Assembly (NCBI RefSeq): GCF_027886475.1 | Contig: NZ_CP115670.1 | Span: 1,426,001 to 1,490,000 of the forward strand | DNA: 64,000 nucleotides | From: Corynebacterium sp. SCR221107 | Lineage (GTDB): Bacteria; Actinomycetota; Actinomycetes; Mycobacteriales; Mycobacteriaceae | Reading direction: 5' to 3' | Program-made: the position numbers and the translations under genes | Shown here: positions 36,718 through 46,529 of the stretch, one piece after another | Layout of the letters: each line of letters opens with the position of its first letter | Numbering within the stretch: the first letter of the stretch is position 1 | The notes under the pieces: model-generated | Seen by the model: only the letters and a program-made list of their open reading frames with translations | Database searches by the model: none | Told to the model about the DNA's origin: nothing

Positions 36718-39117
36718 TTATGTACGTGCGTGCGGTAGCTCGCCCACCACCGTCAGGGTTTGGGTGGCCCGGGTAAGTGCCACAAAGAGGTCCTGCCAGC
36801 CCTGCGGGGAATCCTCGATAATCGCCAGCGGCTCGACCACGATGACGTGGTCAAACTCGAGGCCCTTGATCTCGTTGACGCCCTTGACCCCCGGGAGGTT
36901 GTGTAGGAGGCTGGCTTGGGTCTCGGAGGCGATGATCGCACACAGCCGGTCCGGATGCTCGGACTGAAGCTTGGCAAAAGCATCCGCCACAAGCTGCTTC
37001 AATGCTTCGGGATCGCGCACCTTGGCGTCGGAAAGCAAAGAAACCGGAACCCCGGATGTGCGCATCGACGTCGAAGGGGTTACCTGAGGGGCAAAAAGGG
37101 CCTGCACCCTATTGGCCACCTCCATGACCTCCTCCGGCGTGCGGTAGTTGATCGTTAGTTGATGGGTGCGGAAGCGCTTGCCGACGAACGGCTCGAGCGT
37201 TTCCTCCCAGGAATCCACCCCGGCGGGCGACGAGGTTTGGGAGGTATCGCCCACGATCGTCATCCAGCGCGAGGGGCACCGACGCATGACCATCCGCCAT
37301 TCCATAGGCGTAAGCTCCTGGGCCTCGTCGATGATGACGTGGCCATATGCCCAGGTGTAGTCCTCGCGGGCGCGCTGCGCGGTGGAACGAATGTCGCGTT
37401 CCTGCTGTCGCTGGGCCAGCTGCTCGGCGTCAATGACGTCAAAGGCAGAAAGGATTTCCGCGTCGGATTCGTCATCCAGGTCGGTGTTTCCTGAACTCGA
37501 CAGCACATCGAGCGCGTCCTGGGCCTCATCGATTTGGCGCCGCCATCGCTGGCGCTCGGCCCACGCTTCCGCCTCTGGATCATCGAGCCCAATGAGCACA
37601 GCTAGCTCGTCAAGCAGCGCGGCGTCGGCGGCCGAAAACTCGTAGGAGTCCGGGTCGAGTGAGGCCACGTTCTCCTCATCTCGCAGCAGCGCCGCCTGGG
37701 TCTCCTCGTCATAATCGAAGGCAACATCGGCGATGGCCGCTGGGTTTGTCACAAGATCGTGAAGCACGATGCGAGGATCAAGCAGGGGCCAGAATTCCTC
37801 CACGAGCTCATCGATGATGGGATCCTCGGCCACATCATCGTGCAGCTGCGCCACATCACCGGCCGAAAGCAGGTTTTGTCCCCCCAGGGGATCGGTGCCA
37901 ATAATCGTGGCCATCTGCTTAGCCAACTGGTCGACGAGGGATTCCCGAAACAGCGACTGCGCGTGGTTGTGCGGGCGGTGCGCGCGTCGGGCACGGGTGC
38001 GGGCAGTCTTGATCGTGCGGGGATCGACGCGCAGTCGAATCGAATCCACTACGATTTCGCGTTCCTCCTCCGGTAGGCACTGGTAGGAAGCCACGGCGCG
38101 CGCCAGGATGGTAACCATTTCCTCTGAGCCCTTAATCTCCCTTGTCAGAAGAGAATCGTTCAGGGTGGCGGAAACGCCCGGGAAGAGGTCGCCGACGGTG
38201 GAAAGCACGACCCCGGTTTCGCCCAATTCGGGCAAGACGTGGGAGATGTACTCGAGGAAGGTGCGGTTGGGCCCCAAGATGAGGACACCGGTCTTAGCTA
38301 GTTTCTCGCGCCAGGTGTAGAGAAGATAGGCGATGCGGTGCAGTGCGACCGCGGTCTTGCCGGTGCCCGGACCGCCTTCGACTACCATGACCCCGCGGGT
38401 TTCGTCGCGGATAATCTCATCCTGCTCGCGCTGGATGGTCTCCACGATGGATCCCATGTGTCCCGTGCGAGCTGCGTTGAGCGCAGTGAGCAGGGCCCCT
38501 TCGCTTGCCACCCCGACGGCGCTTGGCGCCAGCTCGGCATTGGCTGGAGTCCCTGAGCGGTCTTGAAGTACCTCGTCGTCGATGCCGGTGACTTTTCTTC
38601 CGGTGGTACGGATGTGGCGGCGCACGACCACGTCTTCCGGCTGGGCGGTGGTTGCCAAATAGAAGGGGCGAGCCATCGGTGCGCGCCAGTCCAGAAGGAG
38701 AGTCCGGTAGTTGTCCTCGCGATCATCGAGACCCATGCGTCCGATGTAGCGGCGATCAAGGCCGCTTCGTCCGGGAACTGGATTGTCAATCAAGCCAGGT
38801 TCGTTGACTTCCACGTCGATGCGGCCGAAAACGAGACCGAGCTGGGCGAGGTTGAGGCGGTCGATCTTCTCGTTGAGTCCGTGGTACTCCGTCTCGCGTT
38901 CCACCAGGGCCTCGGCGTCGGGGTTCGCCGGATCGACGCGCAGCATGACGTGGCGCAGCCGCTCATTGGCCGCGGTGACCTCGTCGTCGAGCTTATCGAA
39001 AAGCATGTCAACATAGGATTGCTCGGCCTGAATCTGCCGCGCGTTGGCCGATTCACCATCCCCTGTGTCGGGTCGAGCGATTGACTCCTGCAGCGCACGT
39101 TGCGTTTGTGAAGACAT
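36718..39117 (-). CDS. HelD/HelR-type RNA polymerase-recycling helicase (UvrD superfamily)
   Basis: A 799-residue SF1 ATPase. The N-terminal coiled arm (about 25-95: QIQAEQSYVDMLFDKLDDEV... LNEKIDRLNLAQLG) and the following barrel (YIGRMGLDDRE... LLDWRAPMARPFY) are typical of HelD. Walker A is VVEGGPGTGKTAVALHR (about 245-260), Walker B HVIIDEAQELTPMEW, motif III IVGDTSQTSSPAG, and motif VI VALTRATQTLTVVG. HelD proteins remove stalled RNA polymerase from DNA; in some actinobacteria a member gives rifampicin tolerance. The ATG at 39117 is chosen since the coiled arm follows directly; 39141 is an alternative. Confidence 0.87.
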   Translation of the reverse strand: MSSQTQRALQESIARPDTGDGESANARQIQAEQSYVDMLFDKLDDEVTAANERLRHVMLRVDPANPDAEALVERETEYHGLNEKIDRLNLAQLGLVFGRIDVEVNEPGLIDNPVPGRSGLDRRYIGRMGLDDREDNYRTLLLDWRAPMARPFYLATTAQPEDVVVRRHIRTTGRKVTGIDDEVLQDRSGTPANAELAPSAVGVASEGALLTALNAARTGHMGSIVETIQREQDEIIRDETRGVMVVEGGPGTGKTAVALHRIAYLLYTWREKLAKTGVLILGPNRTFLEYISHVLPELGETGVVLSTVGDLFPGVSATLNDSLLTREIKGSEEMVTILARAVASYQCLPEEEREIVVDSIRLRVDPRTIKTARTRARRAHRPHNHAQSLFRESLVDQLAKQMATIIGTDPLGGQNLLSAGDVAQLHDDVAEDPIIDELVEEFWPLLDPRIVLHDLVTNPAAIADVAFDYDEETQAALLRDEENVASLDPDSYEFSAADAALLDELAVLIGLDDPEAEAWAERQRWRRQIDEAQDALDVLSSSGNTDLDDESDAEILSAFDVIDAEQLAQRQQERDIRSTAQRAREDYTWAYGHVIIDEAQELTPMEWRMVMRRCPSRWMTIVGDTSQTSSPAGVDSWEETLEPFVGKRFRTHQLTINYRTPEEVMEVANRVQALFAPQVTPSTSMRTSGVPVSLLSDAKVRDPEALKQLVADAFAKLQSEHPDRLCAIIASETQASLLHNLPGVKGVNEIKGLEFDHVIVVEPLAIIEDSPQGWQDLFVALTRATQTLTVVGELPHART

Positions 39118-39517
39118 AACCCGTGGCGGTCCCTTTCTCATGAAGTCAACGTAGTCAGGCGGTGCGAAACACAGACCTCTCACCCCGCCGTGGCGGCAGT
39201 GAGGCAACGCAGGCGACTGATAGCACACAGTTGTTGCTACCTTGCGGTTTCCCAGAATCTTGGCGTCGTGGGTGCCCGACATCACCAAGCAGTGCATACC
39301 GCAACCGGCATGCGGGATCAGCAGTGTGCAGCCGCGTTCGCAAACCAAGATTGCCAATTGTACCCCCGCCGTCAAGGCAGGGGCGAGGGAGATTTACGCG
39401 CACCCAAGCATTGTTTGTACCGCGCGGAATCGGCGAAGTCGCCTTTCTGCGCACTGACGCCGCCCGGCGGCGTGGGTGCGCAGGTGCTTATTGCCCGCTT
39501 GCTCGAGGCATGGGTAG
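39118..39517. other. Gap upstream of the HelD-type gene
   Basis: About 400 bp with no supported gene. I looked for the rifampicin-associated element (GGGGCTTGCGGCAAGGCCCC type) found before some actinobacterial helR genes and did not find it. Confidence 0.45.
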
Positions 39518-39564
39518 CAAAAAGCGCTGGGTCATGCACCGTTGTGGTTCACAACCCAGCGCTT
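39518..39564 (-). terminator. Terminator of the DoxX-like gene
   Basis: AAGCGCTGGGT/ACCCAGCGCTT is a perfect 11-bp stem; on the minus strand it is followed by TTTTTGC. It lies 30 bp after the stop codon of the DoxX-like gene. Confidence 0.87.
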
Positions 39565-39593
39565 CATTGTGGAGTTGGCGCTGCGCAAGCGGT

Positions 39594-40538
39594 TTAGAGG
39601 TACTGGGCCAACTTCTTGTCGACCTTCTTCTTTGCCTTCTTCAACGCCTTTTCGGCGCGTGCTTCCAGCTTGCTGGCCTTCTTGGCTGCCTTGTGGGCTT
39701 TGCGCCCGGTGGCCACCTCAGCTGCGGCAAGCGCGCTGGCTGCCTTTGCCTGGGTCTTCACTGCAGTCTTGACGGCCTTCTTGCGGCCGGTCTTAGAGTT
39801 GTCCTTGGCTGCCTCCAGCCATTCGAGGCCAGTGTCGACGAGAGCGGAGGTTGCGGAATCAGCAACCTTGGCCAGGGTTGATCGAGCGGACCGCGCCTGG
39901 TCTGCAACGTCGTCCTTGTTGTCCTCGTAGTACTCGGCCACGCGGTCAGCGTAGGCGGCCACCTTTTCGCCGGCGTCCTCGAACCAGTCCTTGGCGTCCG
40001 AGGCAAAGGAGCTGGCCGATGCCGCGGCAGCACCAACGAGCTTTTCCTGCTCGTTTGCGGTGGGCAGAGCTTGCTGAAGCTGCTTGTTGGCCTTCTTCGC
40101 GGCCTTCTTTGCGCGCCACGACACGCTCGGCTTGCCATTAGTGTCCACACTGGTGATGGCTAGGCCACCCAGCAGGGCAACGCTGGTGAGGAAGCCCTGC
40201 TTGCGGGCAACCTTTTCTTCCTTGTCCTGGGTCTCCCAGAATGCGTGGCGGGCGAGCATGGTCGGTACCGCAAGAAGCGCAAGCGCCGACGCGGAGGTGC
40301 GCGGTGCCTTGCCAAGTGCCAGCATCGAGCCGGCGCCGATCTTTGCAGCACCGACCGCGCGAGTGACCTGCTCGGCATCCTTCGGGAGGTTCTTTGCATA
40401 TTTGCGGGGCAAAATGGTGCGGACCTTCTTGAGCACCGCCTGGGTGCCTTCGACATGGGCCTGCGAATTGATAACGGTGTCTGCGCCGTCGGCGATGTAA
40501 ACCGAGGCGAGCATCGGGCGTGCCACCTTGCGAATCAT
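39594..40538 (-). CDS. DoxX-family membrane protein with Lys/Ala-rich tail
   Basis: A 314-residue protein. Residues 1-130 follow the DoxX pattern: ARPMLASVYIADGADTVIN, a helix around VGAAKIGAGSMLALGKAPR, and ASALALLAVPTMLARHAFWE. DoxX proteins are small membrane proteins linked to thiol and oxidative stress in some actinobacteria. The C-terminal half is unusual: predicted helical, first acidic, then a long Lys/Ala-rich tail (ALKKAKKKVDKKLAQYL) like those of histone-like proteins, which may bind DNA, RNA or anionic lipids on the inner face. The start is ATG 40538 with AAGGAG eight bases upstream. Monocistronic. Confidence 0.8.
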   Translation of the reverse strand: MIRKVARPMLASVYIADGADTVINSQAHVEGTQAVLKKVRTILPRKYAKNLPKDAEQVTRAVGAAKIGAGSMLALGKAPRTSASALALLAVPTMLARHAFWETQDKEEKVARKQGFLTSVALLGGLAITSVDTNGKPSVSWRAKKAAKKANKQLQQALPTANEQEKLVGAAAASASSFASDAKDWFEDAGEKVAAYADRVAEYYEDNKDDVADQARSARSTLAKVADSATSALVDTGLEWLEAAKDNSKTGRKKAVKTAVKTQAKAASALAAAEVATGRKAHKAAKKASKLEARAEKALKKAKKKVDKKLAQYL

Positions 40539-40842
40539 TGAAATCACTCCTTGTGAGTTTGGTGCTGTGCGGATCACTGGACACAACGTCGCCCCGCTGG
40601 ATGCGTGGCCCAAAGGCCGCGCCGACGAGCAGATCAGTGCATCCGACTCCATTGCTCGTGGTGGTGCGGTACACACGCGACGTGGCAGTGCGCCTATTTC
40701 TCAATGGTACCTACGTTTTAAAGACAGGCTCCGGGGATCAACCTCTTTTCACCCCATGCGGGCGGGCGGGGTGCAAGGCTGCGAAGGCGCGGGCATGTGA
40801 TGCGGTTCCCACACTGAGCAGTGGATGTTCCCTCGTTTCTTA

Positions 40843-41493
40843 TTACCACTTGCGATCCCACCATTCCCGCAGGTGGGGGCGTTCCGCGCCGAGCGTGGTG
40901 GGCTTTCCATGCCCGGGCCATACGATGGTTTCATCCGGGAATTCGTCGAAGACGAAATGCGTGACATCGTTAAAGAGCCGTTCAAAGTCTCCTTCAGTAT
41001 TGGTTTTCCCCAATCCGCCGGGGAACAGGCTGTCGCCGACAAAGAGGTTGGTGACCCCGTCGATGTCCGCAACGAGGCAGGCTCCTCCGGGCGTGTGTCC
41101 ACGCAGGATGATCACCGGCAGCGTATGTCCGGCGAAAGAAATCGAATCTTCGTAGTGCAGTTCCACATCCACTGGCGCAGGTAGCGCGGGGGAGTCCAGG
41201 AAGGGCGCGTAGTGGGTGGCACCGGTGTGGTGCAAGACCTCTTTGAGTGCCCGCACGTGATCATGGTGACGGTGCGTGGTCAGCACGGCCGTAATCTTCA
41301 CGCCCTCGTCTTCTGCGAGCTTGAGCAACCCGAGCGCGTCGTCGGCTGCATCCACCAGCAAGCCCTCGTTGCCGCAACAAAGCAGGTAACAGTTGTTGTC
41401 AAAGCTCGAGACCGAGGTGTGTACCATCCGCAGCGGTGTCTGCGCACCAGCCGCCGGTGTGGATTCACTTTGCATGTTTTCTTCAGTACTCAT
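40843..41493 (-). CDS. Metallo-beta-lactamase-fold hydrolase (glyoxalase II-like)
   Basis: A 216-residue MBL-fold enzyme. The metal motif HxHxDH is present as TTHRHHDHVRAL. It is followed by RGHTPGGACL (third His), FVGDSLFPGGLGKT (bridging Asp) and PGHGKPTTLG (last His), so the binuclear site is complete. The layout fits glyoxalase II-type thioester hydrolases; the true substrate is unknown. The ATG at 41493 has AAGGAGC upstream; a start at 41529 is less likely. It diverges from uvrA, as in other corynebacteria. Confidence 0.9.
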   Translation of the reverse strand: MSTEENMQSESTPAAGAQTPLRMVHTSVSSFDNNCYLLCCGNEGLLVDAADDALGLLKLAEDEGVKITAVLTTHRHHDHVRALKEVLHHTGATHYAPFLDSPALPAPVDVELHYEDSISFAGHTLPVIILRGHTPGGACLVADIDGVTNLFVGDSLFPGGLGKTNTEGDFERLFNDVTHFVFDEFPDETIVWPGHGKPTTLGAERPHLREWWDRKW

Positions 41494-42475
41494 CGCGTGC
41501 AGCTCCTTGAGAAAAGTGATTCGGAACATGATGTGCCAACAAGGATCGAGGGATAGGGCCTAGGGTCGGCACAATCAGTGATACACCGGTGGCGTGTTCG
41601 CGATCGATGCGTGCCCGATTCGTCCCATCGCTCCATCGTTGTGAGGGCGTTTGCTCCGAGAGTAACCGTTTCTGTGCCAGCGGGTGGATCGAAGCGTGCT
41701 TAAGGGGCAATAGGTAAAACGTGCTCGAGGGGTGTAAGAAAATTAGTGAAATACAGTGCATCTATGTATCGCTGTATGCATGTATCGCTTGCATGCGTCT
41801 GTGTTGCCTTGTTTCATTGAGTTTCGCGTTGTTTTTTGTGCACGCCTTTCGTTTTGCTGTTCGTGCCCGCCCATGTGAAATCGCTGCGCGTAGGGGCTCT
41901 CACTTGAGTCACCGTCGTCTTTCCTTTGCTTTCCGACGGCACCAGCACCGTAGGTGCCCAGTGTTGCTTATGCCGGGCACGCAAGGCAGGAATTCTTCCC
42001 TCTTCGTGAAGTTTCCATGCTCAAGGCAGCGCTGCAGGGTAGGTGCAGTGAAGTTTAAGTGAAACTGGGCGGTGAAGGCTGCTTGTTGATGACTGCGTGA
42101 CTATTCGATGGTATGTTCGAGTCTTGGAACGGTGACCCTGGTTCCGCCGGCCTAGGTCGTGCGCGCAGTCGACAATGACGGTGAGGAAGCGGAAAACGCG
42201 GGCCCATACCGGGCTGTGACCGTCGGCAAGCATCCAGGAACGGTTGGGTTTTGGCGTGTTCTAGACAGCGTGCGTCACTGTTGGTGGCTTTTCCTGAAGG
42301 CGGTGCCGGGTGGGTGTCGGTAGCTGTCGATGCCTGTCATCGTGACAGGTGTTTGTGGGCTGATGACTGCAATCGGGGAATTCTCCGTGAGGCCGGTTTT
42401 CGGGGTCGAATCCACTAAGCTGGGTAAGTTCCTTATTTAGTTTTAAAGTTTTCCATTTGACAGAAATGAGTCTCG
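41494..42475. other. Nearly 1 kb divergent gap between the MBL hydrolase and uvrA
   Basis: No gene is supported; the 113-codon open frame at 41721-42062 is Cys/Arg-rich with no motif or ribosome-binding site. The gap holds two copies of the dispersed word in opposite orientation (41927-41938 and 42221-42232) and a LexA-like dyad at 42105-42120. The last 100 bp before uvrA are AT-rich and likely carry its promoter. Confidence 0.5.
42105..42120 (+). promoter_or_regulatory. LexA-like (SOS) box upstream of uvrA
   Basis: TCGATGGTATGTTCGA has the right half (TGTTCGA) of the actinobacterial LexA box intact and an imperfect left half (TCGA, then mismatches). It is 355 bp before the uvrA start codon. 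uvrA is an SOS gene in many bacteria, so a link is plausible but unproven. Confidence 0.35.
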
Positions 42476-45346
42476 GTGGCTGATCGTTTGGTGGTCCGCG
42501 GTGCCAGGGAGCACAACCTCAAAGGGGTAGATATTGATCTGCCCCGCGATGCGATGGTGGTGTTTACCGGCCTGTCCGGATCAGGTAAGTCCTCGCTCGC
42601 TTTCGACACAATCTTTGCCGAAGGGCAGCGCCGCTACGTGGAGTCCTTAAGCTCCTACGCGCGTATGTTCTTGGGGCAGATGGATAAGCCGGACGTTGAT
42701 TTCATCGACGGGCTTTCGCCAGCGGTGTCCATCGACCAGAAATCAACCAATCGCAATCCGCGATCCACCGTCGGCACGATCACCGAAGTGTACGACTACC
42801 TGCGTCTGCTTTTCTCCCGCGCGGGCACGGCACACTGCCCGGTATGTGATGCCAAGATCGAGCGACAGACTCCGCAACAAATCGTCGACCAGGTGATGGC
42901 GATGCAGGAGGGACTGAAGTTTCAGGTGCTGGCCCCCGTGGTGCGCACGCGCAAGGGCGAATTCGTGGATCTCTTCGCCGACCTTGCGGCGCAGGGCTAT
43001 TCCCGCGTGCAGGTCGATGGGGAGGTGTACTCGCTCAGTGAGCCACCTTCGCTGAAGAAGCAGGTCAAGCACGACATTGACGTGGTGGTTGACCGTTTGC
43101 AGGTCAAGGAGAGTCAGAAACAGCGCCTGACGGACTCGGTGGAAACCGCGCTCACACTCGCCGATGGCGTCGTGGCGCTGGAGTTTGTCAGCCTGGACAA
43201 GGATGACCCGCAGCGGGTGCGTCGCTTCTCCGAGAAGCTGTCTTGCCCCAACGGGCACACGCTGGCGGTCGACGAGCTAGAGCCGCGCGCTTTCTCCTTC
43301 AACTCGCCCTACGGTGCTTGTCCGGCCTGTGATGGACTGGGCACCAAGACGGAGCCAGATGTTGACCTGCTCATTCCCGATGTCGACGCGCCGATTAACA
43401 ACGCGGTGCAGCCGTGGACCTCGAGCCCGAATCACGGCTACTTTGAAAAGCTTGTCGACGGCTTCGCGCAGTCCCAGGGGATCGACCCCACCACGTCATT
43501 CGCGCAATTGACCAAGAAGCAGCGCGAGGCCTTCCTCTATGGCAGCAGCGACGTGGTTACGGTGCGTTATAAGAATCGCTACGGTCGCATCCGCAGCTGG
43601 AGCGCGCCCTTCGAAGGCGTGATGGGCTATCTCAAGCGCAAGCTGGAGGCCACCGACTCGGACTGGTCAAAAGAGCGCCTGCTGGCCTACACCCGCGAGG
43701 TTGCCTGCCCCACCTGTAACGGCACCCGCCTGCGCCCGGAAATCTTGGCCGTGCGCTTGGCCTCCTCCTCTCAAGGCGAACTTTCCATCGCCGGGCTTTC
43801 GGAGCTGTCTGTGGAGGATGCGGCTGAGTTCCTTAACTCCTTAACGCTGGGCAAGCGTGAGGAAATGATCGCGGGTGCGGTGCTCAAGGAGATCCAGGCA
43901 CGCCTGAAATTCCTGCTCGACGTGGGACTCAACTACCTCACGCTCAACCGTGCCGCAGGCACTCTTTCCGGCGGCGAGGCGCAGCGCATCCGCCTTGCTA
44001 CGCAGATTGGTTCGGGCCTAGCCGGTGTGCTGTACGTGCTCGACGAGCCTTCCATTGGCCTCCACCAGCGTGACAATCAGCGCCTGATTGCCACCCTCGA
44101 GCGGCTGTGCGACATTGGCAACACGCTCATCGTTGTCGAACACGATGAGGACACCATCCGCGCGGCCGACTGGCTCATTGACATCGGCCCTGGTGCCGGC
44201 GAATACGGCGGCGAGGTGGTCTACCAGGGCAAACCACAAGGCATCCTCGAGTGCGAAAACTCCGAGACCGGCGCGTATCTCTCTGGGCGCAAAGTGCTGG
44301 GTATCCCGGAGACACGGCGCCCGGTGGATAAGGACCGCCAGCTTAAGATTGTCGGGGCCAAGGAAAATAACCTGCAAGACATCGACGTCACCATTCCGCT
44401 TGGCGTGCTGTGCTGCGTGACCGGTGTGTCAGGTTCCGGCAAATCCACCGTGGTCAACCAGATCCTGGCTAAGACCTTGGCCAACAAACTCAACCGGGCG
44501 CGCCAAGTGCCAGGGCGTGCCAAGCGTGTCGAGGGCACCGAGCATCTCGACAAGCTAGTGCAGGTGGATCAGTCGCCGATTGGTCGCACTCCGCGCTCAA
44601 ACCCGGCTACGTACACGGGCGTTTTCGACAAGATTCGCACCCTGTTCGCGGAGACCACCGAGGCGAAGGTCCGCGGCTACAGGCCAGGCCGCTTCTCCTT
44701 CAACGTCAAGGGCGGACGCTGCGAGGCCTGCCAGGGTGATGGCACGTTGAAGATCGAGATGAACTTCCTGCCGGACGTCTATGTGCCGTGTGAGGTCTGC
44801 CACGGCGCGCGCTATAACCGCGAGACCCTCGAGGTGCGCTACAAGGGCAAGAATATCGCCGAAGTATTGGACATGCCCATCTCTGAGGCCGCCGAGTTCT
44901 TCGAGCCGATCACCTCGATCCACCGCTACCTCAAGACACTGACCGAGGTCGGTTTGGGTTACGTCCGTTTGGGGCAGTCGGCCACCACGCTGTCCGGTGG
45001 TGAGGCCCAACGCGTGAAGCTCGCCTCCGAGCTGCAGAAGCGCTCCAACGGTCGCACCATCTATATCCTCGACGAACCGACCACGGGCCTGCATTTCGAG
45101 GACATCCGCAAGCTCATGCTGGTGATCCAGGGTCTGGTGGACAAGGGGAACTCGGTGCTGGTCATCGAGCACAACCTGGACGTGATCAAGGCTGCCGACT
45201 GGATCGTAGACATGGGTCCGGAGGGCGGCTCGGGCGGCGGCACGGTAGTTGCCGAGGGCACCCCGGAGCAGGTGGCCAAGGTGGAAGGCTCGTATACGGG
45301 CCAATTCCTCGCGGAGATCCTGAAAAAGGAGAAGGCCGGGAAATAG
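42476..45346 (+). CDS. uvrA: Excinuclease ABC subunit A
   Basis: The 956-residue damage sensor of nucleotide excision repair. It has two ABC ATPase modules: Walker [15 protein letters not shown] near residue 32 and [13 protein letters not shown] near 655, signatures [19 protein letters not shown] and [15 protein letters not shown], and Walker [10 protein letters not shown] and LDEPTTGLH. Its zinc modules are [17 protein letters not shown], [11 protein letters not shown] and [20 protein letters not shown]. The start is GTG at 42476; a short ATG frame overlaps it. UvrB is encoded 13 kb upstream. Confidence 0.97.
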   Translation: MADRLVVRGAREHNLKGVDIDLPRDAMVVFTGLSGSGKSSLAFDTIFAEGQRRYVESLSSYARMFLGQMDKPDVDFIDGLSPAVSIDQKSTNRNPRSTVGTITEVYDYLRLLFSRAGTAHCPVCDAKIERQTPQQIVDQVMAMQEGLKFQVLAPVVRTRKGEFVDLFADLAAQGYSRVQVDGEVYSLSEPPSLKKQVKHDIDVVVDRLQVKESQKQRLTDSVETALTLADGVVALEFVSLDKDDPQRVRRFSEKLSCPNGHTLAVDELEPRAFSFNSPYGACPACDGLGTKTEPDVDLLIPDVDAPINNAVQPWTSSPNHGYFEKLVDGFAQSQGIDPTTSFAQLTKKQREAFLYGSSDVVTVRYKNRYGRIRSWSAPFEGVMGYLKRKLEATDSDWSKERLLAYTREVACPTCNGTRLRPEILAVRLASSSQGELSIAGLSELSVEDAAEFLNSLTLGKREEMIAGAVLKEIQARLKFLLDVGLNYLTLNRAAGTLSGGEAQRIRLATQIGSGLAGVLYVLDEPSIGLHQRDNQRLIATLERLCDIGNTLIVVEHDEDTIRAADWLIDIGPGAGEYGGEVVYQGKPQGILECENSETGAYLSGRKVLGIPETRRPVDKDRQLKIVGAKENNLQDIDVTIPLGVLCCVTGVSGSGKSTVVNQILAKTLANKLNRARQVPGRAKRVEGTEHLDKLVQVDQSPIGRTPRSNPATYTGVFDKIRTLFAETTEAKVRGYRPGRFSFNVKGGRCEACQGDGTLKIEMNFLPDVYVPCEVCHGARYNRETLEVRYKGKNIAEVLDMPISEAAEFFEPITSIHRYLKTLTEVGLGYVRLGQSATTLSGGEAQRVKLASELQKRSNGRTIYILDEPTTGLHFEDIRKLMLVIQGLVDKGNSVLVIEHNLDVIKAADWIVDMGPEGGSGGGTVVAEGTPEQVAKVEGSYTGQFLAEILKKEKAGK

Positions 45347-45580
45347 GCCTGGCACCACCCGTTTCGATCGTTGGTACCGTTGCCGAATGTCAGATTTGCT
45401 TTGCGAGTGTTTCATGCGATAGAGTCGTGAGCACTACCGCCTGTAGGCGCTTCACGCGCCCTCAGGTCGCAAGTGGAGATCTTCCCACCCGAAGCCGCCC
45501 TCGCTGGTTGGACAAGGGTCTATGAAAAGGTATTGCAAAAACTCTTTGTCGAGTTTGGTTGCAGTATGGTTTAAGAGGTC

Positions 45581-45615
45581 TCCCGTCGTTCCCAATCCGG
45601 AAGGACGGGATTTTT
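45581..45615 (+). promoter_or_regulatory. Terminator-like attenuator in the infC leader
   Basis: TCCCGTC/GACGGGA (7 bp) with a 16-base loop is followed by TTTTT, 81 bp before the infC start codon. It is not the end of uvrA, which stops 235 bp upstream. An early terminator in front of infC-rpmI-rplT recalls the L20-controlled leader of other bacteria. The rest of the gap 45347-45695 shows no gene. Confidence 0.6.
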
Positions 45616-45695
45616 CTTATGCCTAATCTATCAGGGGAATCAAGCTTTCGATTTACGGTACGTCACATTTTCCATCCGCTACTTGAGGAGTCCCC

Positions 45696-46217
45696 ATCAG
45701 CGCTGAAGCTCGCATCAATGAGCGCATCCGAGTTCCCGAGGTTCGCCTAGTTGGCCCCAACGGGGAACAGGTAGGCATCGTGCGCATTGAAGATGCACGA
45801 AAGCTCGCGTACGACGCTGACCTCGACCTGGTTGAGGTTGCGCCGAACGCAAAGCCGCCAGTCTGCAAGATCATGGACTACGGAAAGTTCAAGTACGAGC
45901 AGGCCCAGAAGGCTCGCGAAGCTCGGAAGAACCAGCAGCAGACTGTGGTCAAGGAGCAGAAGTTCCGTCCCAAGATCGATGATCACGATTACGAGACGAA
46001 GAAGAATAATGTGATCCGGTTCCTCGAAAAGGGATCCAAGGTCAAGGTCACCATCATGTTCCGCGGCCGCGAGCAGTCGCGCCCGGAGCTGGGTTTCCGC
46101 CTCTTGGAGCGCTTGGCTGAGGATGTTGCCGAGTATGGCGTCGTTGAGGCGAAGCCAAAGCAAGATGGTCGCAATATGACCATGGTGTTCGGCCCGGCTC
46201 GCAAGTCTAAGAAGTAA
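45696..46217 (+). CDS. infC: Translation initiation factor IF-3
   Basis: IF-3 keeps the ribosomal subunits apart and checks initiator tRNA pairing. The reading frame begins before the first ATG. The conserved N-domain [20 protein letters not shown] is encoded from ATC at 45696, which has GAGGAG five bases upstream. This gives a 173-residue protein with an ATC start, in keeping with the rare start codons through which infC controls itself. The N-domain continues ([33 protein letters not shown]), then the lysine-rich linker and the C-domain ([31 protein letters not shown]). First gene of infC-rpmI-rplT. Confidence 0.93.
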   Translation: MSAEARINERIRVPEVRLVGPNGEQVGIVRIEDARKLAYDADLDLVEVAPNAKPPVCKIMDYGKFKYEQAQKAREARKNQQQTVVKEQKFRPKIDDHDYETKKNNVIRFLEKGSKVKVTIMFRGREQSRPELGFRLLERLAEDVAEYGVVEAKPKQDGRNMTMVFGPARKSKK

Positions 46218-46249
46218 CCACTGAAGAGAAGTCAAAGGACGTACATTTC

Positions 46250-46444
46250 ATGAAGCAGAAGACCCACAAGGGCACCGCTAAGCGAATCAAGGTCACCGGC
46301 TCCGGCAAGCTGCGTCGTGAGCAGACCAACCGTCGCCACCTGTTGGAAGGCAAGCCTTCTACCCGCACCCGCCGCCTGAAGGGCACCGAGGACGTCGACA
46401 AGGCTGACGTCAAGCGCGTGAAGCGTCTGCTGGGCAAGGCCTAA
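46250..46444 (+). CDS. rpmI: 50S ribosomal protein L35
   Basis: A 64-residue basic protein: MKQKTHKGTAKRIKVTGSGK at the start and the conserved RRHLLEGKPSTRTRRLKG core. It lies 32 bp after infC, in the invariant infC-rpmI-rplT order. Codon use is that of a highly expressed gene. Confidence 0.97.
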   Translation: MKQKTHKGTAKRIKVTGSGKLRREQTNRRHLLEGKPSTRTRRLKGTEDVDKADVKRVKRLLGKA

Positions 46445-46529
46445 GGAAACCGCCGTCATTTTCGGCTCAAGGTCTTCATACCCATATTTCAACCACGAGA
46501 GTTTTTCAAAAAGTTAAGGAAGTATCACA

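Noticed and set aside
39118..39517. Rifampicin-associated element before the HelD-type gene
   Set aside because: No copy of the published 19-20 bp palindrome type is present in the upstream region.
41721..42062. 113-codon open frame upstream of uvrA
   Set aside because: Cys/Arg-rich composition, no ribosome-binding site, and it contains a dispersed-word copy and AT-rich control DNA; judged non-coding.
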